Assembly: GCA_026393985.1 (NCBI GenBank)
Contig: JAPKZB010000005.1
Coordinates: 112,631-176,630, forward strand
Reading direction: 5' to 3'
DNA: 64,000 bases
From: Acidobacteriota bacterium
Lineage (GTDB): Bacteria; Acidobacteriota; Terriglobia; Bryobacterales; Bryobacteraceae
In this document: positions 1 through 9,121 of the stretch, one piece after another
How the letters are laid out: each line of letters starts with the position of its first letter
Position numbering within the stretch: the first letter of the stretch is position 1
Notes under the pieces: generated by a model
What the model was told of the DNA's origin: nothing
What the model saw: only the letters and a program-made list of their open reading frames with translations
Databases searched by the model: none
Translations under genes and position numbers: made by a program

Positions 1-1380
1 GCGGATGTCTTTGAAGCCATCGCCGCCGCCGGCCGGGCCTACAAGGTGGACCGGAACCGCTTGGCGCTGCGCGGGTTTTCAATGGGCGGAGCCGGGGTTT
101 GGCATGTTGCGCTCCACCATCCGGGAGAGTGGGCGTCGGTTGAGGCCGGCGCGGGCGATAACGAATCGCACCGCATGCGCCTGATTACGGATCTGGCCCC
201 GCACCAGCAGGCGATGTGCCGCATCTTCGACAATACCTACGAGTGGATGCTGAATGCATTCAATATGCCGTTCATCGGCTACGTAGGCGAGATGGACGGG
301 GTGTTCTCGAAACACATCGTGGCGCGGCGGCAACTAGCGCAGGAGGGTTTCCACCTCGAAGGCCAGTCGTTCGCCGCCGGGGTGCGGGTGCAGGAGATTC
401 CCACGACGGTTTTCCTGGTAGCGCCGAACACCCCACACGCCACCGACCCCGAGTTCCGCAAGCGCATGGACGGGATGCATCGCGACAACCTCGAGCGCGG
501 CCGCCAGTCGCCGGACCACTTGCGCTTCCTCACCTACACCGCGCGTTACCACCGGAGCCACTGGGCAACCCTCGAAGGTTTGGAAAAGCACTACGAACGC
601 GCTGAAATCGACGCGCGCCGCCTGGCCAACCGCACCCGCTACGAGATCAAGACCAAAAACCTCAACCGTCTGCAACTGCGCGAAACCGAGCGGGCCGCGA
701 CCGTGGTGATCGACGGCCAGACTCTGGTGGTGGCCGGCGCGGCGCAGTTAGTCTTCGCCAAGCAGGCGGGCCGCTGGCAGGTGGCGCCGCGCACCGAGGC
801 CGGACTTCGCAAGCGGCACGGTCTGCAAGGACCGATCGACGATGCATTTCTCGACCCCTTCCTGATCGTCAAGCCCACCGGGACGCCGTGGCAGCCTGCC
901 GCGCAGGAGTTGGCGCTCGCCATTTTGGCCCGCTTCGATCGCCAGTATCAACTGGCCTACCGGGGCCGCTTGCGCGTCAAGGATGACCGTGACGTCACCG
1001 CTGCTGATTTAGAGAACTATCACCTGGTCCTGTTCGGCGACCCGGGTAGCAACCGCTGGATGGAGCGCGTCGCCCGGCAACTGCCGTTGCGCTGGGGCCG
1101 CGAGACCGTGCAGATGGCCGGCCAGCGCTTTGCCGCCAACGAGGTGCTGCCCGCGATGATCTATCCCAATCCTTTGAACCCGAAAAAGTACGTGGTGCTC
1201 AACAGCGGGTTGACGGCGCTTTGGGAGGATTGGGCTGGCGATTTCCCCACGCCCCAATACGGCGACTACGCGATTCTGCGCACCGGCCCGAAGGACGATC
1301 CGGATGTAGCCCTGGCCGGGGTGTTCAATGAGGAGTGGCAGGTGGCGGCCGGCAAGCAGGACAATCCGCCCGGGAAGTGA
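1..1380 (+). CDS. Secreted alpha/beta hydrolase (prolyl-oligopeptidase/esterase-like), 5'-truncated by the window edge
   Basis: Frame 1 is open from base 1 ([41 protein letters not shown]). GFSMGG nucleophile elbow; C-terminal [17 protein letters not shown] and [17 protein letters not shown] blocks shared with the 19199 and 43087 CDSs. Confidence 0.85.
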   Translation, partial: ADVFEAIAAAGRAYKVDRNRLALRGFSMGGAGVWHVALHHPGEWASVEAGAGDNESHRMRLITDLAPHQQAMCRIFDNTYEWMLNAFNMPFIGYVGEMDGVFSKHIVARRQLAQEGFHLEGQSFAAGVRVQEIPTTVFLVAPNTPHATDPEFRKRMDGMHRDNLERGRQSPDHLRFLTYTARYHRSHWATLEGLEKHYERAEIDARRLANRTRYEIKTKNLNRLQLRETERAATVVIDGQTLVVAGAAQLVFAKQAGRWQVAPRTEAGLRKRHGLQGPIDDAFLDPFLIVKPTGTPWQPAAQELALAILARFDRQYQLAYRGRLRVKDDRDVTAADLENYHLVLFGDPGSNRWMERVARQLPLRWGRETVQMAGQRFAANEVLPAMIYPNPLNPKKYVVLNSGLTALWEDWAGDFPTPQYGDYAILRTGPKDDPDVALAGVFNEEWQVAAGKQDNPPGK

Positions 1381-1395
1381 TATCTTTTTTGCTGC

Positions 1396-2433
1396 ATGAC
1401 TCGTAGAACGATGCTCGGAACTGCGGCGGCCGCCGCCGGAATGATGGCAGCGGGACCCAAGGTATTGCGGTACATGGGGACGGCCGGGCCGGGTCTCACC
1501 GCGCGAATTCGGAAGATGGGCGCGGCGTGGGACATCATCGAATACGCCCACGAAAAGGGGCTGGGCGCGGCCCACACCTCCCTGCCCCAGGACCTGAATC
1601 CGGAAGGCATCGCCAAGATCCGGCGCCAGGTGGAAAAGTACGACATGCGGCTCACCGTGGGCCTGCGCACGGCCCAGTCCGACGCCGACCTGCCCAAGTA
1701 CGAAGCCGCCGTGAAGGCTTGTGCCGAGATGGGCGGGCACGTCGAGTGCGTTCACGACCCGTTCTCCGGACGCCGCTACGAACAGTTCAAAACCGCGGCC
1801 GAATTCCATGCCTTCGACGCCGCCTGCAAGGCTGCGGTGCAGCGCGTGGAACCAATTTTGCGCAAGTACAAGATGCGGTTGGCTATTGAAAACCACAAGG
1901 GCTGGCGCAGCGACGAGTTGGCCGCGTGGGTGAAGTCCACCGGCAGTGAGTACGTGGGCATTTGTCTGGACCTCGTCAACAATGTGTCGCTCATCGAGAC
2001 GCCGCAGCAGACCATCGACACCCTGGCTCCCTACACAATTTTTGTCAGCTTCAAAGATATCGGCGTCGACTTCTATCCGGAAGGCATTCTGCTGTCGGAG
2101 GTGGCGTTCGGCGAAGGGTATCTCGATTTGGCGGGCATCGTGGCGCGATTCCAGAAGAAGGATCCAAAGATGCTCTTTCAACTCGAGATGCTGACCCGCG
2201 ATCCATTGCAGGTGCCGGTCTTTACCGAACAGTATTGGAAGATTTACGACGACCGCAGCCCGGTACCGCCCCGCGATCTTGCCATGCTGATCTCCTGGAT
2301 CCGTAACCATCCTCCCAAGCAACCGCTGCCGAAAACCTCCGGCCTGTCGCCCGAGGGCGTGCTGGCGCTCGAGGACCGGCTGAACCAGGAGTGCATCGAC
2401 TACGCGCGGGCTTATCTCCCGTCGTTGGCGTAA
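1396..2433 (+). CDS. Sugar phosphate isomerase/epimerase-like TIM barrel protein with N-terminal Tat-like signal
   Basis: MTRRTMLGTAAAAAG leader; LAIENHKGWRSDELAAWVKSTGSEYVGICLDLVNN pattern typical of AP-endonuclease-2/xylose-isomerase-like family. Confidence 0.8.
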   Translation: MTRRTMLGTAAAAAGMMAAGPKVLRYMGTAGPGLTARIRKMGAAWDIIEYAHEKGLGAAHTSLPQDLNPEGIAKIRRQVEKYDMRLTVGLRTAQSDADLPKYEAAVKACAEMGGHVECVHDPFSGRRYEQFKTAAEFHAFDAACKAAVQRVEPILRKYKMRLAIENHKGWRSDELAAWVKSTGSEYVGICLDLVNNVSLIETPQQTIDTLAPYTIFVSFKDIGVDFYPEGILLSEVAFGEGYLDLAGIVARFQKKDPKMLFQLEMLTRDPLQVPVFTEQYWKIYDDRSPVPPRDLAMLISWIRNHPPKQPLPKTSGLSPEGVLALEDRLNQECIDYARAYLPSLA

Positions 2434-2439
2434 CGCACC

Positions 2440-4689
2440 ATGGGCGGTCGCGCGGCAGCGCTGCTTCTGTTGGCTGGTGTGGCGATGTGGGCCCAGTCCG
2501 GAAAGCCGGGCTATTTGGTGCGCTGCTCCGGCTGTCACGGCGAAGATGGCAGCGGCGGCGGCCACGGGCCGGGCTTTGTGAACCTGGCGGCACCGCGAGT
2601 TACGGCGCGGACTCAGTTGAGCGACCTGATTCGCCACGGCATTCCCGGTACCGGCATGCCGGCTTTCGCCCTGCCGGCGGCGGAGATTGAAGCGATTGCC
2701 GACTACACCTGGGCTTTGAAAACCGACGCCCCGGCCGCGCCGCTCGTTCCCCGTGGCGACTCGGCGCAGGGAGAGCGCGAATTTGCCGCACGCTGCGCCC
2801 GGTGTCACATGGTGCGGGGCCGTGGCGGCGTTCTGGGGCCCGACCTGACCACCGTTGGCCGCGACCGCACCCCGGCGCAACTCGCCGCGGCGTTGCGCGG
2901 CGGCCCCGGCGCCTCGTTGACGGTGAAACTTCGGGATGGACGCCTCTTGCGGGGGATTGCGAAGAACCGGAGCCCGTTCGATCTGCAACTGTTGGACGTC
3001 GACGGAAAGCTGCATCTGTTGCGAACCGCCCAAGTGGCCTCGATCGTCGAAGGTCCGTCCATTATGGAGCCGGTCCGTGGCGACGCCAGCGATCTGTTGG
3101 CCTACCTCGCCACGCTGCGCAAACCGGTAGGCATCGCCGCCGGCGCCACTCTCGGAACCGGCCTCCCGTTTACCGAAATTGCCCGGCCCCGACTTGGTGA
3201 GTGGCCTACTTACAATGGCTTACTCAGCGGTAACCGCTTCAGCTCCCTCCAGCAAATCCGCCGCGAGAACATAAGCCAACTCACTCCGCAATGGATCTTT
3301 CCGCTCCCGGGCGCCCCGGCCAATCTGCAGGCCACGCCCGTTGTCGTGGATGGCGTCATGTATGTCACCAGCGTCAACGAGGTTTATGCGCTCGATGCCG
3401 GAACGGGCCGCCCCATCTGGCACTTCCAGCGGCCGCGCACCAAGGGCCTGGCCGGAGATGCCGCCGGCGGAATCAACCGCGGCGTGGCCGTGCTCGGCGA
3501 CCGCGTATTTTTGGCCACCGACCACGCTCATCTACTCGCGCTGCACCGCGCCACCGGGCAGGTCCTCTGGGAGGTGGAAATGGCCGATTACCGGCAGAAC
3601 TACGGCGCTACCGGGGCGCCGCTCGTGGTTAACGACCTGGTGATCGCCGGCATTTCGGGCGGCGACGAGGGCGTCCGGGGCTTTCTGGACGCCTATCACG
3701 CGGCCACCGGCGAGCGCGTGTGGCGTTTCTGGACCATTCCGGCGCGCGGGGACAAGGAGGCCGTCACCTGGAAGGGAAACGCCCTTGAACACGGCTGCGG
3801 CACCACCTGGCTGACCGGGACATACGACCCCGGGACCCGGTTGCTCTACTGGCCCACCGGCAATCCCTGCCCTGATTACAACGGGGATGAGCGCGTGGGT
3901 GATAACTTATACACCGATTCGGTGGTGGCCCTCGATCCGGCGACCGGGAAGTTACGCTGGCACTATCAGTTCACCCCGCACGACCTGCATGACTGGGATG
4001 CCACCGAGCCGCCCGTGCTGGCCGATCTCGATGGCCGGAAGTTACTCGTCCAAGCCAACCGAAACGGCTTTTTCTATGTGCTCGATCGCGTGAGCGGCAA
4101 GCTATTGCGGGCTGAACCGTTCGTGAAGAAGCTGACCTGGGCAAGCCGCATCGGCCCCGACGGCCGGCCGGTCCTGCTACCCGGCAACGAGCCCGCCGCG
4201 GCCGGGCAAAGAACCTGCCCTTCGGTGGCGGGGGCGGCCAACTGGACATCTACGGCGTTCGACGAGCGGTCTGGACTCTACTTCTTCTTCGCCCACGAGT
4301 CCTGCACAATCTATTCAAAGCGGGACGAGGAGTGGCAGGCCGGACAGTCCTTCTACGGCGGCACAACGCGCCGTTCGTTGCCCGATGGCGGATCGAAGAT
4401 TCTCAAAGCGATGGACGTACGCACGGGTAAGGTGGCCTGGGAGATTCCGGATATCGGCGGCAGCATTCTCGGCAGCGGGCTGATGGCGACCGCCGGGGGC
4501 CTCTTGTTCTATGGAGACGGGCGTGGCGCCTTCGTCGCTGCCGACGCCGCGAGCGGCCAAGCGCTCTGGCACTTTAACACCGGCTACGCCTGGCGCGCCG
4601 GACCGATGACATATACCGCCGACGGACGACAGTTTGTCGCCATCGCGGCCGGGAATACGATCCTGGCGTTTGGCCTACCGCCGCGGTAG
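2440..4689 (+). CDS. PQQ-dependent dehydrogenase with two N-terminal c-type cytochrome motifs
   Basis: CSGCH and CARCH haem motifs in the first ~130 aa, then PQQ beta-propeller-type sequence (VYALDAGTGRPIWHFQ, VVALDPATGKLRWHYQFTPHDLHDWDATEPPVL). Confidence 0.88.
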   Translation: MGGRAAALLLLAGVAMWAQSGKPGYLVRCSGCHGEDGSGGGHGPGFVNLAAPRVTARTQLSDLIRHGIPGTGMPAFALPAAEIEAIADYTWALKTDAPAAPLVPRGDSAQGEREFAARCARCHMVRGRGGVLGPDLTTVGRDRTPAQLAAALRGGPGASLTVKLRDGRLLRGIAKNRSPFDLQLLDVDGKLHLLRTAQVASIVEGPSIMEPVRGDASDLLAYLATLRKPVGIAAGATLGTGLPFTEIARPRLGEWPTYNGLLSGNRFSSLQQIRRENISQLTPQWIFPLPGAPANLQATPVVVDGVMYVTSVNEVYALDAGTGRPIWHFQRPRTKGLAGDAAGGINRGVAVLGDRVFLATDHAHLLALHRATGQVLWEVEMADYRQNYGATGAPLVVNDLVIAGISGGDEGVRGFLDAYHAATGERVWRFWTIPARGDKEAVTWKGNALEHGCGTTWLTGTYDPGTRLLYWPTGNPCPDYNGDERVGDNLYTDSVVALDPATGKLRWHYQFTPHDLHDWDATEPPVLADLDGRKLLVQANRNGFFYVLDRVSGKLLRAEPFVKKLTWASRIGPDGRPVLLPGNEPAAAGQRTCPSVAGAANWTSTAFDERSGLYFFFAHESCTIYSKRDEEWQAGQSFYGGTTRRSLPDGGSKILKAMDVRTGKVAWEIPDIGGSILGSGLMATAGGLLFYGDGRGAFVAADAASGQALWHFNTGYAWRAGPMTYTADGRQFVAIAAGNTILAFGLPPR

Positions 4690-4699
4690 GGGGCCGCTC

Positions 4700-5311
4700 T
4701 CAGCGCACAACGCCGCGGTGGCGGAGATGACCGAGCAGGTCGGCATAGCCGGTGAACTGTTCGGCGTCGATACCGGCCCGCCGTGCGCCTTCCACATACT
4801 CAGCAATGTCATCCGTAAAGAAGCACTCCTGCGGTTCGGCTTTGGCGTGGGCGAGAGCCGCGGCGTAGATGCGCGGGTCGGGCTTCATCGCCTTCACCTC
4901 GTGCGATAGCACGAGGTGGTCAAAGTGGCGCAGGATGCCGTACTGCTCCCGCACCATGTCGATATGGATCGCGTTCGTGTTCGAGAGCACAAGCAGCCGG
5001 TAGCGCGTCTTCAAGTCGAGAATCAGCTCTTCCGGAATCAGCGTCTCCGGCAAAAAGATCGAACTCCAGTGGCGGCAGAAGTCCTGATACGAGCCGGGAA
5101 AATCGATCAGGCGGCTGATGGCGCCGACGAACTCCGCCGGTTCCACAAGTCCTGACTCCAACTGCCCCACCAGGCCCGTGGCGGCGATGCGGGAGCGGAT
5201 CTCCGCGGCCGGCAGTCGGCAATCGGCGGCAATGGCCTGGTAACCACGTTCGAAGTCAAAGGGAATGATCACCTTGCCGAGGTCGAAGATGATGGTGCGT
5301 TTGGCGGTCAT
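4700..5311 (-). CDS. HAD-superfamily hydrolase (subfamily IA-like)
   Basis: IIFDLGKVIIPFD motif I-like start (FDLGKV replaces DxDxT-type), LVLSNTNAIH motif II, KPDPRIY and FTDD motifs III/IV. Confidence 0.82.
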   Translation of the reverse strand: MTAKRTIIFDLGKVIIPFDFERGYQAIAADCRLPAAEIRSRIAATGLVGQLESGLVEPAEFVGAISRLIDFPGSYQDFCRHWSSIFLPETLIPEELILDLKTRYRLLVLSNTNAIHIDMVREQYGILRHFDHLVLSHEVKAMKPDPRIYAAALAHAKAEPQECFFTDDIAEYVEGARRAGIDAEQFTGYADLLGHLRHRGVVR

Positions 5312-5421
5312 GCAATATTTGTGGCGCGGCGCCGCCGGGTAGGCGGCGAATCCCCTTCTTCAGGATACAGGAATCCCCGTGGCGGACCGTTTGATGAGTC
5401 CGCCGGATCGGCAGGCCGCTG

Positions 5422-7773
5422 CTATCTGGTGTCTAGCGAACGCAAGGTCGGCGCCAGGGTGGCCGCCACGTTCTTCGGCGCAATGGCGCGGTCCGCGCTG
5501 AGCATATCGCCCAGCCGGAGCACATCGCTGGGACTGGCCTGCGCCCATTCGACTACGCGCGGAAGCTTTCCAACCCGGAGGCCGGCCGCGAGCAGTTTGG
5601 CGGGCAGCGGAGGGCTGATCAGGAACCCTTGCACATCATCGCACTGCAGCGCCGTGAGAGTACGCAACTGCTCCCGGCGCTCTACGCCTTCAGCGATCAC
5701 GCGCATTTTTAAGTCGTGAGCCAGAGTAATCAGCCCCTTGGCAATGGCCCGGGTGCGGCTGTCCGTGGCCAGATCCGCCACAAAACACCGATCGATTTTC
5801 AGCGTCTGAAAGGAGAACTGGCGCAGATAGTTCAGCGAAGAGTAGCCGGTGCCAAAATCGTCAACCGAAGTTCGGATTCCCAATCCGGAGAGCTGATGCA
5901 AGGTCTCCGGGGCGCGGTCGACAGTATGGATCAACGTACTTTCGGTCAACTCCAGGTCCAGCAGCCCCTCTTCGAGGCCCGTCTCGCGGATCGTGGCCCG
6001 CACGCGCGCCGAGAACTCGGGTTCCTGCAACTGCCGGGCGGAGACATTAATCGACATCCGCACCGGCGGCAGACCCTGTCGCTGCCACTCCATGTTCTGG
6101 CTACAGGCGTTGCGCAGCACCCAATCTCCGATCTCATGGATGACCCCCGTCTCTTCAGCCAACGGGATAAACTCGGCCGGGGCAATCAATTCATCCGGAC
6201 TGCGTTGCCATCGCAAGAGAGCTTCCACGCCCTGAATCTTACCCGTAGCCAGGGAGACGACGGGCTGATAGTGCAGCACCAACTGCTGACGCTCAATGGC
6301 GCGCGCCAGATCGTTCTGCAGGTCCAGTACCCGGGAGTTCGCCGCCCGCAGGCTGTCATCGTAAAGCTGGACCTGTCCCCGGCGCTGCGACTTGGCGCGA
6401 TACATGGCCGTATCGGCGGCATGGATCAACTCCTCGATCGAATTCTCGCTGCGATGCCCCATTACGACGCCAATGCTGGCGCCGCTGATTACTTCTTTGC
6501 CACCCAGATCGTGGGGCATGGCAAGGGAGTCCCGGATGCGGTGAGCGATGCTCAGGGCTTCCTCGGTGTCGGCTACCTCCTCCAGTAAAACCGCGAACTC
6601 GTCCCCGGCAAACCGGCTCACCATATCCGTTGGCCGCACGCACCGGCGAAGTCGGTCGGCCACCCCCAACAAAAGTTGGTCGCCGGCCAGGTGACCCAGA
6701 CTGTCATTGATCACCTTGAAACGGTCCAGGTCAAGAAACAGGAGCGCAAAAATGGGCGCCTGACGGCCCAGATCGGCCTTTCGCTTGGTGAGCTGCCCCA
6801 GGCGCGCCATCAGAAAACCGCGGTTGGGAAGGTTGGTCAGCTTGTCATGATAGGAGTCGTGCAAGGAGGTGCGTCCCGCATCAATCACCGATGTCATGTC
6901 CCGCAGCGACCCGGATAAAGAGTTCGCTAAACCCGACTTACTGCGCTGACACGTACCCCGGGCCGAAACCCAGATGTAGGAGCCATCGCTGCGCAAGAGG
7001 CGGTGCTCGTTGGAAAACATCGGGACTTTCCCCTCGAGGTGCTCGGCAATGTCCTGTCGCAGGTCCTCGATGTAGCCCGGATGGACCCGGCAGAACCACT
7101 CCTCCACGTCGGCGCGCAACTCGCCAGGCTGATAGAGCAGCAGCCGGGCGTACGATTCGTTGTAGCTGAACGAGCCTGTCCGCAGATCCCAGAACCACAA
7201 ACCATCCTGGGTCGCCTCCCCAGCCATTAGGAAACGGTCCCGCTCGACGATCCCTTCCGATTTCCTGGTATCTGCCGCCGTCTTGTCGTGGGCAGCCAAG
7301 GTGGCAATGCGGGCCCGCGCCCCCTGTAGGATGATCGTGGCAACCGTCGTGACCCCGAGAACCAAGAGCCCGACCAGCATCTGACGAGGCGTCAGCATCG
7401 CTAGGGAAAACACCACCCAGCCCAGACAAATCGGTCCAACAAGAATCCCCATCCACTGCCCCCGCGGCAAACCAATGCACGAACCAGCCAGAATCGCCAG
7501 CATCGGCCGCAACAGCGAGGCAGTCGAGGTGGACCACCATTCCAGATTCAGATGGATGGTCATCATCGCAGCCATGCCCTGCAGCATCGGAATCACCAGA
7601 CGCGCGGACAACCGGTCGCTACGCAGCAGGTATTGGGCCAACAGAAAGCCAATCCCGATCAAAAACTCAAGCTGATGGTGCAGCGGCGGAGGCCAACCAG
7701 GCAAAAATCCAGCAGAGCAAAAACACAGATACGCCGCACCGAGCAGGAGCATCACCAAATGCGAATTCAGCAT
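5422..7773 (-). CDS. Membrane PAS-GGDEF-EAL cyclic-di-GMP protein
   Basis: N-terminal hydrophobic segments; PAS-like FWDLRTGSFSYNESYARLL; DKLTNLPNRGFL...RPTDMVSRFAGDEFAVLLEE; EAL: GVEALLRWQ, DDFGTGYSSLNYL, KIDRCFV. Confidence 0.93.
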   Translation of the reverse strand: MLNSHLVMLLLGAAYLCFCSAGFLPGWPPPLHHQLEFLIGIGFLLAQYLLRSDRLSARLVIPMLQGMAAMMTIHLNLEWWSTSTASLLRPMLAILAGSCIGLPRGQWMGILVGPICLGWVVFSLAMLTPRQMLVGLLVLGVTTVATIILQGARARIATLAAHDKTAADTRKSEGIVERDRFLMAGEATQDGLWFWDLRTGSFSYNESYARLLLYQPGELRADVEEWFCRVHPGYIEDLRQDIAEHLEGKVPMFSNEHRLLRSDGSYIWVSARGTCQRSKSGLANSLSGSLRDMTSVIDAGRTSLHDSYHDKLTNLPNRGFLMARLGQLTKRKADLGRQAPIFALLFLDLDRFKVINDSLGHLAGDQLLLGVADRLRRCVRPTDMVSRFAGDEFAVLLEEVADTEEALSIAHRIRDSLAMPHDLGGKEVISGASIGVVMGHRSENSIEELIHAADTAMYRAKSQRRGQVQLYDDSLRAANSRVLDLQNDLARAIERQQLVLHYQPVVSLATGKIQGVEALLRWQRSPDELIAPAEFIPLAEETGVIHEIGDWVLRNACSQNMEWQRQGLPPVRMSINVSARQLQEPEFSARVRATIRETGLEEGLLDLELTESTLIHTVDRAPETLHQLSGLGIRTSVDDFGTGYSSLNYLRQFSFQTLKIDRCFVADLATDSRTRAIAKGLITLAHDLKMRVIAEGVERREQLRTLTALQCDDVQGFLISPPLPAKLLAAGLRVGKLPRVVEWAQASPSDVLRLGDMLSADRAIAPKNVAATLAPTLRSLDTR

Positions 7774-7945
7774 ACGACAGGCACACCTCTTTGCTCGGTC
7801 CTTGGCTCCATAACTGATAGAACCATGACTAGAGCTTTTGGGCTATGAATCAAAAGGTTCATTTGTTGGTAGGAGAAAGGTACCAAAAAGGCCTAGGTAG
7901 AACACCTGTATGGAGTGCTCGTCAGTGCGGAACCAGGAGCCCCGC

Positions 7946-9121
7946 TCACGGCAATTCCATCCCCCGAACATAAGCCCAGCCCGAGAAACCAGCCAGCATC
8001 GTCAACAGGGCCACCACCAGAAGATAGTCACCACTCGGAGAAAGAAGCATCGAAGCCACCAGTGGCCCGGCCGCCCGGCAGAGAATCGCGGGGCCCATGA
8101 GCGCTCCACTGGCCGCCGCATACCCCTCGGCTCCGAACCGCTCCCGGATGCTGATGCTCCGCACAATCGTCATCACCCCGTTGCTGACCCCATAGAGCAA
8201 CACCCCCGCGGCCAAACCCAGCCCGGGAACGCTCTTCCAACCCAACAGCAGCAGCGCTCCTACCACCAGCACCTGCGCCACCTTGCCCGTCCGCGCGATC
8301 GGCCACTGCGCTCCCCAGCGAAACTGGAGCGCCCGGCCAAGAACCTGCACCGGTCCAGCCAGCGCCGCCAGGCCCGTGGCCTCGCCAAGTGGCAACCCAT
8401 GCGTCTCCAGCAACGGCACCAGATGCACCGATAAGGCCGAGAACACCACCGCGTGCAACATGAAACTCAGTGCCAGCCAGCGATACTCCCCCCGGCCAAG
8501 CAGCCTACTCGTCTCCTGCAACCAACTGCCGCCCGCCCCCGCCTCCCGGCCGAGCGAGGACGCCGGCAGCACGAACCAATGCAACGGAGCACAGACGAAC
8601 CCCTGCAGCACCGCGTACGCCACCAGACACTCCCGCCATCCCGCTTCGGTAACCAGCACCCCGGTCAACGGCCAGAACACAGTGCTGGCCATCCCCCCGG
8701 CCAGCGTCACCGTAGTAACGGCCTTCTGGTAATCCGCGTCATAGATCCGCGCCAACACGGCAAACGCGGTCTCATAGAGCGTAGCGCCCATGGCGACACC
8801 GGCGATCGCCCAAGCTACATAGAACTGCCACAACTCCCGGCAGCCGGCCACCGCGGCCAGACTCACCCCGGCCAACAGCGACCCGGCCGTCATCACCACC
8901 CGTCCGCTCACCCGCCGCAGCAGAAATCCCACCGCAAACGTGGAAACTCCCGTCAGGAGTAACCCCAACGAGAAAGCCCCCATCAGCGCCCCCAACGGCC
9001 AACGCGTTTCGCCCGCGATCGGTTTTTGTAATACCCCGAAAGCATAATAGAGCGCTCCCCACGAAATCATCTGCGAAACGCACAGCCCGCCCACGGGCCG
9101 CCAACCGGGATGGGGATTCAT
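7946..9121 (-). CDS. MFS transporter
   Basis: ~391-aa multi-TM protein starting MNPHPGWRPVGGLCVSQMISWG; ATGA overlap with the upstream sulfatase stop. The longer track ORF start at 9472 runs back through the sulfatase gene. Confidence 0.82.
   Translation of the reverse strand: MNPHPGWRPVGGLCVSQMISWGALYYAFGVLQKPIAGETRWPLGALMGAFSLGLLLTGVSTFAVGFLLRRVSGRVVMTAGSLLAGVSLAAVAGCRELWQFYVAWAIAGVAMGATLYETAFAVLARIYDADYQKAVTTVTLAGGMASTVFWPLTGVLVTEAGWRECLVAYAVLQGFVCAPLHWFVLPASSLGREAGAGGSWLQETSRLLGRGEYRWLALSFMLHAVVFSALSVHLVPLLETHGLPLGEATGLAALAGPVQVLGRALQFRWGAQWPIARTGKVAQVLVVGALLLLGWKSVPGLGLAAGVLLYGVSNGVMTIVRSISIRERFGAEGYAAASGALMGPAILCRAAGPLVASMLLSPSGDYLLVVALLTMLAGFSGWAYVRGMELP

Noticed and set aside
1009-3033. 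674-aa minus-strand ORF
   Set aside because: Antisense to three supported plus-strand genes; no family motif.
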